DNA of 64,000 nt from Fratercula arctica (taxonomy: Eukaryota; Chordata; Aves; Charadriiformes; Alcidae). This document shows positions 12,318 through 24,400 of this stretch, in pieces. The translations under genes and the position numbers were made by a program. Below the pieces are notes generated by a model. It did not search any database. It worked only from the letters and a program-made list of their open reading frames with translations, and had not been told where the DNA came from. How positions within the stretch are numbered: the stretch's first letter is position 1; each line of letters begins with the position of its first letter. The stretch covers positions 93,772,674 to 93,836,673 of the forward strand of contig CANTUZ010000003.1 in the NCBI GenBank assembly GCA_947846985.1. Reading direction: 5' to 3'.

Positions 12318-15300
12318 ATTTACATCAGCAAATGGCACTGTCTTTATCTACACATCTTGAACATGATAGTGGTGTTGAATCTGAGATTTTTAGGAACACA
12401 AAATTGTTTGAAATATATTACTAGCATACAATTTTACTCCAAAATTGCAAAGAATATGCTCTACTGTCGTACCAAGGTACCTTTGCAAACACGCCAGTAA
12501 AATAAGCTATTGGTGGGTCAGTTGCATTAAAATCAGAGCACTGAGAAAAGTACACTTATTTTAGGCCCAGAAGATTTTTACTGGTAGTACCCAGGCTAAA
12601 CTTGGGCTTGGGCAGCTCTTTGAGCATAGTTTATCCACTCAAAGCCAAATTTATTATTCACCTTTCTGACATTATGTTCTCTTGGTATTAAAACACATCT
12701 TCACAAGCAAAATGACTGTTGCTCCCTGGGATTTAGAAGTACAATTATAGTGTGAGCAAAGTAAACACTGTTTCAATTACAATCATTAGTGAAATATGTG
12801 GGGGGTTTTGCAGTGCTGTTATAATTAAAATTTTGTCAGTTTGCTTTGTTATTCCTTGTTATCAGAGGATTATAACTCTACAGTGAACACTGAGAAATTT
12901 CCGCACAAGCTTTCTTTTGATTCATAAACAATTTTCTTTTTGGGTAAACAAAAGTGTACTCACTCGGTTGTTTGATGCACAAACGGCTTGGAAAAAGAAA
13001 CTTGAGACTTTTTGCCCTGAAAACATACTTTCTTGAAGAGAGGATGAGGGAAAGACAATGTTCCCTTCATATTAAGACTTTGGAAAACAGCTGGAAAAAT
13101 TATTTTAAGTATAATCTGCTCCTTTTTTGGGGACAAAACCCGTCACATTCTGCTTAAAGCAATGCAAAATACAATTTAATGTCATTGATCCTATCTCTAC
13201 CACAAAGTTTTTTGAAGGTGGATACCATGTGTGAAACAGGGTGCAATGGGAAGTTTGTGCAGCTCATGCCATCTCTGGACCATGGATGGTCAGACTCAGT
13301 CCTCTTGAAGTAGTCCAGCCTTCCAGAGTGGAAAGGGGATTCCTGGAAAGGGCCCCAAAAGAGTGCCTCAGTGCTCCAACTGATAAACACTAAAGTGTTG
13401 CTTGTATTGCTGTGATAAGAAAATGAAGAGTGTAATCATTAGTGTAATAAAATTATAGGACCCATAAAGTTGGTGTAACTACTGTGGGTTTGTTCTGTTG
13501 TCACTGAAAGCAGACCATGGTCCTTTGCTCTTTCTGTTTTTTTCTTTAAGTGATAAACCTTAAGTTACTCATTAGACTATAGGTGGCTTTGTTTCTTTAC
13601 TTGATATATTTAATCAGGTTCAGAAATATTTTGGTAACAAGTTAAGTGTCCTGTCATGATGAATTCATTTTATATGCATAGCAAAAGAACTGATCTGACT
13701 GAACTAATTTTGTATTAATGCTGCTCCCACATGTATCTCTTTAGATGTTCTGCTTTAATCAAAGTTTAATTAGGAGTTAGTAGACACTTATTTTTTTGAT
13801 AACACTGTTTTGGGATTTCAGACTGCAGTCATCCTTGGGGTCACTTTGGACCAAGTCTACAGCATTACCAGAGATAAATGCAACTCTTACAGTTATCAGC
13901 TACTATCAATATGATGAAGACCAACTAAACATGAGATTTTCCTTGTTAAGTAGTTTAGACAGAGAAGTGGAGGTACCTATGGGGTACAAACTGGGCTTCT
14001 AAGTCCAAAGTTTAGATATTTAAAATAATCACTCAGGTGGTCTCTAGACTCAAAGAGGTTATGTGCTGTCCTCTTTTCCCGAGAAGGGAGAGTTTTTATG
14101 GCACTTTACTGTATGCTCCTAAGCTTATGCCAAACTGAACAGCTAGATGCTAAATTTTGAGCATCAGTGTGTTTATCTCTACCCTGTCCACAAAGCAGTC
14201 TTCCAACTGCCTAGCCTGCCTGTGAGGCAGGGGCTGGGATCCCTGCCTCTGTCTGCCAGCTGGCTGTTCTAAAGAAATGAGAAATAATTCACACTTGCTC
14301 TCTTTCTGAGGCTGAAAGATTATTTAATTACTTCATGCAAAGTGGAGCACATTCAGTGGAAAAAATTAAAAGTGTATTGATGATCCAGTCAAATGTGTGC
14401 CTGAACCTTGTATATATATCTTGAGTTAGTTTTTTATTGGTCTGGGTATGAGATATAGTCTTGCCTAGTAGCAAAGAACTCATCATGAGATAATTACCTA
14501 AAAACCAAACTGGAGTCCCACCAAAAGTCTGCCGAATTTCATTTTACTATGCTGTATTGATACTAATTGGTATCTGGATTAGCTGATTGAAAGTTAGCTC
14601 AGGCATGTCTGCAAGGGTTCCATTTTACACCTCTGTAGAGAATACTGAAACAGAATCATTCCATGGAAATCAGAACAGGTAGAGCCAAAACTGGGCAAGA
14701 AATGCTCTTTCTCATCCATATTTTCTGCAGGTTAACAACTCTATATTTAGTAAATTAATTTTCATGGATCACAGTTTTAAATGGCATCACACAAAGTGCT
14801 TAGATGTAAACTAATAACTCAATTGTTAGCACTTTGGCTATGCTTTATATATATGTGTACATATACTTCAAGATTACTCTAGAAGTTATGCTAGCGTACA
14901 AAAAAAGCTTAAGATCTTTGTAAATCTATTAATGTTTGTTTAGCACTTTAGGAAAAGGCAGAAACAGAGCCTAGAGTGAAAAGTTCCTGTCCAGTACCCA
15001 ATACAACTGAACATTTTGCTTCTGCAGCATAATAACTGACTATGCCAGTTTTTAAATATTAAATTCTGAAATATCCTAGCAGTGTAAGCTTTTATTTGAT
15101 TTTCCATTATTGTCTTGCTCTAGAAATGATAATTAGATGCCTCTCTAGAGGCAGAAGAGCTAAAATATATTTGACTTGGTTGATGAGATATAAACCCACT
15201 TCAATTATGGAAATAATATACTATGATATACATCAGAAAGAAACCCATCCCAATATGCTGGGTTTTGCATGTGTGTGGCTGCCTCACACAGCTCTAATTT

Positions 15301-16888
15301 ACAGTCAGTCAGTCATTCATTCTTTCAGTCTTCTGTGCAGACAGCAGAAACTTAGCCACAGTTTACCGAAAAAAACCACTGAAAATTTATGAAAATATGT
15401 ATGTATATATAAAACCATTTTCATAATGCTGACAGTTGGTTGTGAGACATACAGCTCAACCCTTTCCATAGCCTAGGCTAGATTCACCGAGACTCAGGTT
15501 TCGCAGCAGGGAAGCCATACAATTGGATTTCAGAAGCGGGACTGTCATCTTTTACTACAGTACATTGATTCAGGATGTGGTTAGGCGAAAGACCTAAAGG
15601 GTTTGCCTAAATACACGTGTAGTGTCATTTAAGATACTACTGGGTACCTCTTTGGCTGCCAGCTGCAACTCCCAGAAGGCACAGGCCCCCACAGCTCCTT
15701 GTGCTGCATCTTGCAGTCCAGCAACAGCAACGTGTTTATTCCAGGGTGCTTTAATGGCCCAAAACATCCATCCTTAGGTAACTGACCATTGTTCCAAGAT
15801 GCAAGATTCAGTCTGAGATAAAGTAATGTATATGTAAGTACCTGTGTGATGGTGGGTAGTCATATAAGTTAGTTAACTAAGCTCCCATATCAACAGTAGA
15901 GTGTTGCTGGTAGAGTGTGGAGAGCAGTTCAGCTCACTGTAAAAGTCATCCTAAAGCAAACACCATACTACTGCTTAGCTTTCTCTCTTGAATCCATCAA
16001 CTGCATTTACTAGATCTCCATTATCTACAGTGTAAGCCTTGACACCCCATATGTCTGTAGACACTTTAATGTAGACACCTAAATATAAATGTTTTAATCT
16101 TGAACTGCATCCTGCCCTAGATATTTACTCTTAGATGTTAACAGCTGAGCTAGTCACCCCAGGGTCTTTTATAGTGAATGGAAATTTTAGATCCATTTTA
16201 GAGTTCTGCTTTTGATTAGTTGAAGCGCACACCAGAAGTACCTGTTTCTCTCCTTTTACTGTAAAGGGGCACAGAGGTGACCGGTTCAGCCATTAATATC
16301 TACTAGTTCCTGAAATTTACCATGTTAGCAGTTCATCCATTTTCTTTATCATTAGGATTGCTCACAATCTTATATTTAATAACATTTTCAAATGCACTAG
16401 TATGCTAGAAAGATAAATATGAAAAGTTAAAATATTTTTTTCTTGCCACAGAATTTGCAAGACCAGAAGGAGCTACTAGCCACATGCATGTTTCTGCCAT
16501 CTACTTTTTTCTTACTTGAAAAACAACCTACTGAGATTTTTACCAGTTTTTTACATTTGATGTTAACCAATTAGAGAACTTGTCAAAACAGCACCGTCAA
16601 TTAACCTTCCCCACAAAAACAACAAAAGCAAAAATGCACTATTGATAACATTTCCAACAGAAAATTAATCTTATTTAAAAAAGCATATCCCAAAAAAGTG
16701 TGAAAATTGTCAAAAAGATTTTAAAATTCAATTTCCAGTTCTATATTGAAAATAATAACAATTCAAGGCAAGAATATGCCTTTTATGATGCAAAAAGCTC
16801 TCAGATCTTTGTAATGATGTTAGTCTGAAGACATATGATGCAATTTAGTTTCTTTCCTGCCTTATATTAAACTGAAACACCACTGAAC
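12318..16888. other. Non-coding stretch, no recognised element
   Basis: About 4.6 kb of AT-rich sequence without a recognised repeat or gene. A 9-bp hairpin (GAGGCAGGG at 14224-14232 and CCCTGCCTC at 14241-14249) is the only local structure noted. Open frames at 12954-13157, 13154-13390, 13796-14002 and 15096-15392 have no recognisable domain. Confidence 0.6.
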
Positions 16889-16950
16889 CACAGAATCACA
16901 GAATGGGGTTGGAAGGGACCTCTGGAGATCATCTAGTCCAACTCCCCTTC
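16889..16950 (-). mobile_element. Short antisense CR1 3' tail (left terminal repeat)
   Basis: On the minus strand this is the last 60 or so bases of type 2 CR1, including GGTCCCTTCCAACCCC and the octamers. It matches the reverse complement of the right end of the same unit (about 18425-18495) with a short gap near GGTAGGG and three or so substitutions. It abuts the sense CR1 body, which begins at CTGGCGGAAG. Confidence 0.93.
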
Positions 16951-18416
16951 CTGGCGGAAGTCATTGCTGGGCCGCTCTCCATCATCTTTGAAAAGTCCTG
17001 GAGAACAGGTGAGGTGCCTGAGGACCGGAGGAAAGCCAATGTCACTCCAGTCTTCAAAAAGGGCAAGAAGGAAGACCCAGGGAACTACAGGCCGGTCAGC
17101 CTTAGCTCCATTCCTGGGAAGATGATGGAACAGCTCATTCCAGACATCATCTCAAGGTATGTGAAGGAAAAGAAAGCTACCAGAAGTACTCAATATGGAT
17201 TCACCAAGGGGAAATCATGTCTGACTAATCTGATAGCCTTCTATGATGGCATGACTGGATGGACAGATGAGGGGAGGGCAGTGGATGTTGTCTACCTTGA
17301 CTTAAGCAAGGCGTTCAACACAGTCTCCCACAGCATTCTCACAGAATCATAGAATCATAGGGTTGGAAGGGACCTCTGGAGGTCATCTAGTCCATCATAG
17401 GGAATATTAGTAAGTGTGGGTTAGATGAATGGACAGTGGGGTGGATAGAAAACTGGTTTAAAGACAGAGCTCAGAGGGTCGTGATTAGGGGCACAGAGTC
17501 TAGTTGGAGGTCAGTAACAAGTGGTGCTCCCCAGGGGTCAGTACTGGGTCCAGTCCTGTTCAATATATTCATCAATGACCTGGATGAAGGGATAGAGCGC
17601 ACCCTCAGCAAGTTTGCTGATGACACAAAGCTGGGAGGGGTGGCTGACACTGCAGAAGGCTGTGCCGCCGTATCAAGAGACCTGGACAGGCTGGAGAGTT
17701 GAGTGGAGAGAAGCCTTATGAAATTCAGTAAGGGCAAGTGTAGGGTGCTGCACCTGGGGAGGAATAACCCCATGCACCAGTACAGGTTGGGGGCTGACCT
17801 GCTGGAGAGCAGCTCTGTGGAAACAGACCTGGGAGTCCTGGTGGACAACAGGATGACCATGAGCCAACAATGTGTCCTTGTGGCCAAGAAGGCCAATGGC
17901 ATCCTGGGGTGCATCAAGAAGAATGTGGCCAGCAGGTCAAGGGAGGTCATCCTCCCCCTCTACTCTGCATTGGTGAGGCCACATCTGGAGTACTGTGTCC
18001 AGTTTTGGGCTTCCCGGTTCAAGAAGGACAGGGAACTGCTGGAGAAGGTACAGCAAAGGGCTACCAAGGTGATTAGGGGATTGGAACACCTCTCTTATGA
18101 AGAAAGGCTGAAGGATTTGGGTCTCTTCAGTCTGGAAGAAAGACAATTGAGGGGAGACCTTATCAACACTTATAAATACTTAAAGGATGGGTGTCAGGAG
18201 GATGGGGACAGGCTATTTTCAGTGGTGCCCAGCGACAGGACAAGAGGTGATGGGCACAAAGTTGAGCATCGGAATTTCCACCTAAACATGAGGAGGAACT
18301 TCTTTACTTTGAGGGTGACAGAGCCCTGGCACAGGCTGCCCAGAGAGGTGGTGGAGTCTCCATCTCTGGAGACATTCAAAACCCACCTGGACGTGTTCCT
18401 GTGTAACCTGCTCTAG
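16951..18416 (+). pseudogene. CR1 ORF2 reverse transcriptase, lightly broken
   Basis: This encodes the RT and C-terminal region of CR1 ORF2. Visible in order are PVFKKGKKEDPGNYRPVSL (fingers, 17050-17106), GFTKGKSCLTNLIAFYD near 17200, motif A VVYLDLSKAFNTVSH near 17290-17330 with its catalytic Asp, motif [21 protein letters not shown] near 17520, and the catalytic box [12 protein letters not shown] near 17610-17640 with both Asp kept. The 17703-18416 part is the thumb/C-terminal region, ending FLCNLL just before the 3' UTR. I see two breaks: a 56-bp antisense CR1 tail at about 17342-17397, which shifts the frame by two, and an in-frame TGA at 17700-17702 where the consensus has Trp. The N-terminal endonuclease is absent through 5' truncation, so the copy cannot move by itself. 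Confidence 0.93.
17342..17397 (-). mobile_element. 56-bp antisense CR1 3' tail nested inside the RT gene
   Basis: The RT sequence reads normally to CAGCATTCTCA and resumes at TAGGGAATATTAG. The 56 bp in between are a CR1 3' end in reverse orientation: two octamers, then GGGTTGGAAGGGACCTC and CATCTAGTCCA. TCA occurs both at 17339-17341 and at 17395-17397, so a 3-bp target duplication is possible. It stops at almost the same internal point as the antisense tail at 16889-16950. Confidence 0.92.
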
Positions 18417-18495
18417 GTGACCCTGCTCTGGGAGGGGGGTTGGACTAGATGATCTCCAGAGGTCCCTTCCAACCCTACCATTCTGTGATTCTATG

Positions 18496-21400
18496 AAAAT
18501 AACGTTGGCCAGGAAGGAATCTTATTAATGAGAAATTTTTACTATCTTCATGTGAAGTATGTATTCTGTACCTGAACTAAATTGTATATTTGTGATTTAT
18601 GGGTACTATTAAAATAATATCACCTGAGATTATAAATAGACAGTCATGTGAGAGAGGATAAAATTCAAGATCCTACTGAAGGTGAAGGACTAATACGGGA
18701 ATGGGAGATATGTAGAGCTCAGCTGAAGTAGCTACGTACGTTATCAAGATGCAAAACTGTACTTCACTAGATGTTTTTGCTTGTTAGGATTTCTGTTCTT
18801 CCATTTCTACCAGCAACAACTTACCGCCAATATTAATAAAAAAAATGTAAAACTAGTTTGGGTGAAAAAAAATTCAAATGGTACCTACCTTGTTTTTCAT
18901 ACACAGAAGAAGGTCTTTCTCACTGTATTTTTCGCACCCTGAAAGTCTCTCTTTGCATGCACAATTTATGTCACTTTTCAGAATCTTGCTGAATCATGTG
19001 TCCCCGTGATTTCTCAGTCTGCATGCCTGAAAATGGAGGCATCTAAATTCATTCATTCACTCAAAAATTTAGGTTGTCATAGGTATATATTATTTGATAT
19101 TCTTGTTACAGTGTTTGAGAATGATTGCTATAATGTTATATTAATAAGGAAGTTCTCAGTGACTACGGTTTGACAAAAGCATTTCTATAAAACTTGCAAA
19201 ACATATAGCTTCAATTTTATTACATTTCCCTGCAGAGTTAGCAGTGAAAACATTTCAAAATTTTAGTATTATATCAGAGGCAGAACTGGAAGGCTTTTAG
19301 AATTAAACCAGTCTGATTTACCTGTCTAAGTAAGATGAAATGGAAAAAATAAACTGCATATTGTGACAAGCAATGTAGATTAAAAGAAATTCTTTGGCAT
19401 CTAAAGTGTCATTTAAAACATAGATGAAGAGAGATTTTTAAAACCTACTGTAGGACAGAACTAGTGTGAATTGGCAGACCTCCATTGATTGCATTGGAAT
19501 TCTGCCGATTACATTAGCTGAGGTTCTGAGTTTATATGAGTTTTAACTTCACAACATCCCTTAAATCACCAGGAATAAGATGCCTTAGTGACTCAGTAAA
19601 TCAAGGCAAGATCAAATAATTATTAAAAAAAAATGAGATCTATTCTTTAGTGCAATACAATTTTATTTTGAATAGCGTTTCATACAAATGCATCCCAAGA
19701 TACTTTACAAGAAAAGCTATAAATAATACAATTATATGGTTTAATAATAAATAATAGATTAAAAGCTGTTAAGGGTGTTGGAGAAACAGTTTTATCTTAG
19801 GTTTAGAATGGAATGAAGATTTCGTGGGATGAAACAGGGCAAGGATGCTAGCTTGATCACAGAGGAGGAAATGCTCAACCCAAAATCTGAATGAAAGGAC
19901 AAGGGGAAAAAAAAAGAATTTTCCTTGCTGAAGTCTTACATGCAAGAAAATCTATATTTCTTAACACTCTGGAGAGTAGTCCAACTACCAGATTACAGAC
20001 TGCTCAAGAAATGGGAACATTTCTGATGGCCTTCTGATCAAAGCTGTTTTGCCTTGCAGAAAGAAGAGAGCGTAGCCTGGGCAAGCTTTATCATACTGAG
20101 CCTTGTGCAGAGCTTTAAGTGGAGAAGAGAGTTAGTGTCCCAACCCCCCAGTCTCCTCCCCAGGTGAGAGGCTCTTTAAAAGAATGACCCTGGCAATTGG
20201 TTTGTCTGGGGGGAGGGGAGCCTATCTTCAAAAGAATAGTCCCCTATGGCACAGAAAGGAAAGGATTTTCCACTACACTTTTCCTTACTGTTGGCTTCCA
20301 GCTTAGCACAGTGTTTTCTTCTAGATGCTTTTCATGCTTCATGTCTCTGCACCTGACTCAGAGCTGGTGATTCAGATGCTGAGGGAAGATTCTAGAGGCT
20401 AGACATTACAACAGCATCACAGTGACCAAGTCACTAATGTGTATAGCTTTAAGCTAAAAATTATGTTCTTTATTGCTCATATATTTATCCTTTCTAGTGT
20501 GCATGTGCCTGGGTTTTAACAAATGATTTTATTACATATATTCCAAGAAGAATGTTTTCAGACATACCCAACTCTCAGGACTGGGGGAGGTAAGAAATTA
20601 ACTGTGCAAGGGTGATGTGCTGCCAGGGAGCTCCTAGAAATTGACTGGGAGATGCAATGATGAAAATGTGGCAAGGACAGGATGAAGAGAAGGAAGTGAA
20701 GGGTGTTCAGAAGGGAGTAGGAATCAGAGGGTCAAAGGGAAATTGGGAGACAGTCACAGCAGTGGGAGACAGTCAGCAGTCCCTGGATGAGATGCAAAAT
20801 TTACAACAACCTCCTGCTGCTCCTGCTTTAGCCAAGAGTCTTATTTTTTTACCGTGGCCCCACAGTAACTGACAATATACATAACACATCTGATAATCCA
20901 TTTTGAAGAACTTTTTGGTAAAAAACCTTGCCCTTTCCTGCTTATTCCAAAACCTAGTCTATTGTCCTGGACGATGGGAATTGTGGATAGGAGTAGTTTG
21001 TTACCCATTCCTATAAAGTATTGCCGAACTTCATAATAAATTAAAAAGACAAATGACTGCAGGAAAAAATGCAAAACTTTTGACTTCTGACAATGGGATC
21101 AATTGTATTAAGCTAGAAAAAATAAAAGCCTGCTGTGACAAATCATGCAGTTTTTTTGAAAAAAAAAAATGTTGGTTTTTATTATACTTAGACTGTCACT
21201 AGGAACTGGCAGAAGAAGGTCTTGTTTTAATTTATGGATGAAGAAATAGACTCTGTTCTTGGAAATATCCTGTGGATCAGGCCAGCTACTGTGCAGGGTC
21301 CCCAATTCCTTCTTCCAAGGCAGGAAAACCAGGAAAAATAAAATTATTTTAAAAATCCTTACCTATGGGACTCCGGACAGCTTTGTGAAGTCTTCTGAAA

Positions 21401-24400
21401 TAGTGGAAGCAATTAGGTAATGATACCAAAGAAAATTAGCCCTCTATGACTAGAATGGAACAAACATTAGTCTGTTATACTCAGATTTTGGCAATGTATG
21501 CACACATTCACTATACAAATAATATACATTTTGCATATAGCCATATGTTATGGATAGATACACTTCAGCTGTCATGCTGAGCCTTTTCATTGCAAACATC
21601 TGATGGTTGGTGACCAGTAGCATCAAATATGTTGATTCAAAATGTTAAAATATTAAGTGCTTTCACAAAAAAAGGGATCTGCAGTCATGTTGTTATCTAA
21701 AAACAAACACCTGTTTTCAGTAAGATGATAAAAGAAAGAGAGAACTTTAAAGAAGTACGCATATAAAATTACACTAATGAATTACTGGGGGCCTCTAGAT
21801 CCACTTTGATCCATGCGAAGATTAGTATGGAAGTATTCAAAGGTTGGCATGAATCAGATATGGAGACAGTGCGTATTTGAGCCTTCACAAGTTTATGATG
21901 TTCTCAGCCCTGTGTTAAACAACTTAGCTACTTTACAAATTAACGTCTTCCAGTGCCCTTGAGAGCTCACTTGCCTGCCCTTCAAAATGGTCTTCATGGC
22001 ACTTCATGTCATCTTTAATATTCGTTTACATTTACATTGAAATTTACTTTTGAAATTCAGTTGTACTAATCTAGTTTTGAACAGAGAACTTTGGCAGGCC
22101 ATGACAAAGGATTTTCTTATTGTTTATACTCTCTAATGCAAAGTTCATAACATTAATGCCTTCTTGTTATTTGGAATTATTTTTCTTCCTAAAAGTGCCA
22201 AAGGCAACAAAACAAAAGTACACTTTTAATGCTAAAATACCATACAAAAGGATTTTATATATAACTACAGTAACAAAAGCTCTTTTCCCTGTGGAAAAGA
22301 CCTATTTCCCTTACCTGACAAACATCACTTCCATATACTTGTTATTCCTGCACGTTCTAGTGATTAGTTGGGCGGCTGTGAGAGTTATTTGCATCTTTCT
22401 TCCCTGCTACAGCATTGTTGCCTGGGGAGAGTGGGAAACCTTGGTTAATATTAATGAAATAATTTGGGACATGGAGCAGTGCACTAACTTCTGCTGTCTG
22501 GGCAGTAATATTCCTCCTCATTAAAGCTTGTGGAAGTTCATCTCACATTCAATTACAGATGCCTAAAAACTGTTTTCCAGGCAATCTATGCTCCTTAGAC
22601 AAGAGAAAAGGGAGAGGAAAGGATCTGTTTCACCCCTGGGATTTGCTGCTCTCTTTGCATATAATACTGTCAACCAGCTGGGAGATTTTGCTAAGTGACT
22701 TGTTGGTCAGAGCGATGTCATATGGAGAGATGATGAATGACTCTGGGCTTCTGCTCTAAGATCTAGCAGAAATAATGCAGTAGTCTCAAAGGAATATTGG
22801 AAGTTGTATCCGTAACAGCTTCAGAAAAGCAGCCACATTTATAATGTTGTTCTAAATTCTAGACAAGTAAAAGCCCTGCTTTTTTTCTGAGGGCAGAACA
22901 TTCTGTACACTGTTAACCCTTTGGAATATGAATCTAATGGAGTTGCCTTTGTTCAGCAAAAGGCTGCAGGGGCTGGAAGTTCAGGAAGAAGAGGGAAAGC
23001 AGACAGGTCATACACCACTTATGCCAGTTGCTTTTTTTGTGTCTCAGCTTGTGTTCTATTAGGAGTTTTTTTCTGTAATCAATAGGAAAACACATGATTC
23101 ATTTATAAATACCACATCACAATGCCAATTCTTGTGATTATAAAAAGAAGAGGCAGCTAATGGAAAATATGAACTATTTCAAAGTTGAATTTGAATTGTG
23201 TTTCGGTTGAGGTGCTTTGTTTTTCAAAAGATGTAAAATTTGAAATTGGATTTTTTTCCCTAAGTTTCTTTATTGCAGCCTCATTGAAGACAACACTTTC
23301 TGTCATTTGCTGTCATTTGCTGTCATTTGCTCAGTAAACTTTCATTCACATTATAAAACATTATTTTATAGTCTCTTTTGGTACCAGATATATTTGTCAG
23401 TTAGAAATCAGAATCTACCTGCAGCTGAAAAAATCAACACATGCAGGGCACAACATAATTACATATATTTTCTGGTGTTAATGCTCTTTCTTTCTTTTCC
23501 TTTTTATTAAGAGAGGAAAAAGAATTTTAACTCAGTATCCATGAAAGAATCATAAAATAACATATGCTAAAACTTGGAAATATTAATTTAAATTCTGGAC
23601 TGTAATTGATTTTTCTGTCATAACAGGAAATTTGCTGTACTGTGATATAGATTGGACCACAGAAAGGTTCCCTGAGATAGGTGTTTTAGAAGAGAAATTT
23701 GAAATTGGAAATTATCATCACATGCAATATACTTTACACATATTTTTTCCCTAGTCTAGACTGAATTATCTTCTTTGGAGGACAATCTTCACTGCTTGCA
23801 AGTGGGGCATTATTTCTACCTGAAATAGTGGAAGATTTAAAGAATTTCTTTTTAAGTCCTGTGCATTGCAGATGGATTTTTAGTGTTAAATATTGACCTA
23901 TGCTGTAATTTTTGTTATTTGAAAGGGTAATGAATGTTATTGCCTTCCATAGTCTTCATTGTCATCTTATCCTATTTAATATTATTTAATGCTTTGTTAC
24001 AGCACATAAATATACAGCATATATGTATTGGTCAAAGAGCACCTTTAGATGACAGAGGAAGCTAAGGAGTTGTCTTTGCAGAGGGTGTAAACAGCTATAG
24101 CTCCACTGATCTGCTTGACGCCAGAAAAACACCTGGCTTTCAGCATTACTGATTATTTTTGTCTGCTGTTGTTCACCTTGAAGACTGATAATGCATCTAC
24201 TACACCTAAAAGGCAAAGATGGAATTGCTTTGCATGGTTCAGTTCCTTTTTTAAGATTTCCCAAATGCTCATCAACTCTGAGGCCTCTCTCATGTACTTT
24301 AAGCTTCCTCTGTTGAATCTGATCATGACTTTATTTGCAGGTTTAGCAAACAGGTCAGAGCTATGGCATGCTCAGCATGCTAATGGCAACCAGCTCCGTA

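Larger units (their letters stand above)
16889..18495 (+). mobile_element. Composite CR1: antisense tail + sense CR1, with terminal inverted repeats
   Basis: The main body (about 16951-18495) is a plus-strand, 5'-truncated CR1 with type 2 3' end (GGTTGGACTAGATGATCTCC) closed by two octamers, ATTCTGTG and ATTCTATG. Its 5' truncation point is joined directly to about 61 bp of CR1 3' tail in the opposite orientation (16889-16950). The two ends are therefore near-perfect inverted copies over about 57 bp. Few stops and an intact RT catalytic box show that it is one of the youngest copies here, and the 60.3-kb minus-strand copy is a close relative. No target duplication is obvious: the left flank ends CACTGAAC and the right flank begins AAAATAAC. 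Confidence 0.94.

Noticed and set aside
17471..17950. 159-codon minus-strand open frame
   Set aside because: It is a shadow of the CR1 reverse transcriptase on the plus strand, as are the other minus frames at 17673-18379 and 11237-12201.
22120..22524. 134-codon plus-strand open frame with hydrophobic stretches
   Set aside because: AT-rich codon use gives Phe/Leu/Ile-rich chance frames; no motif, no splice sites or homology that I recognise.
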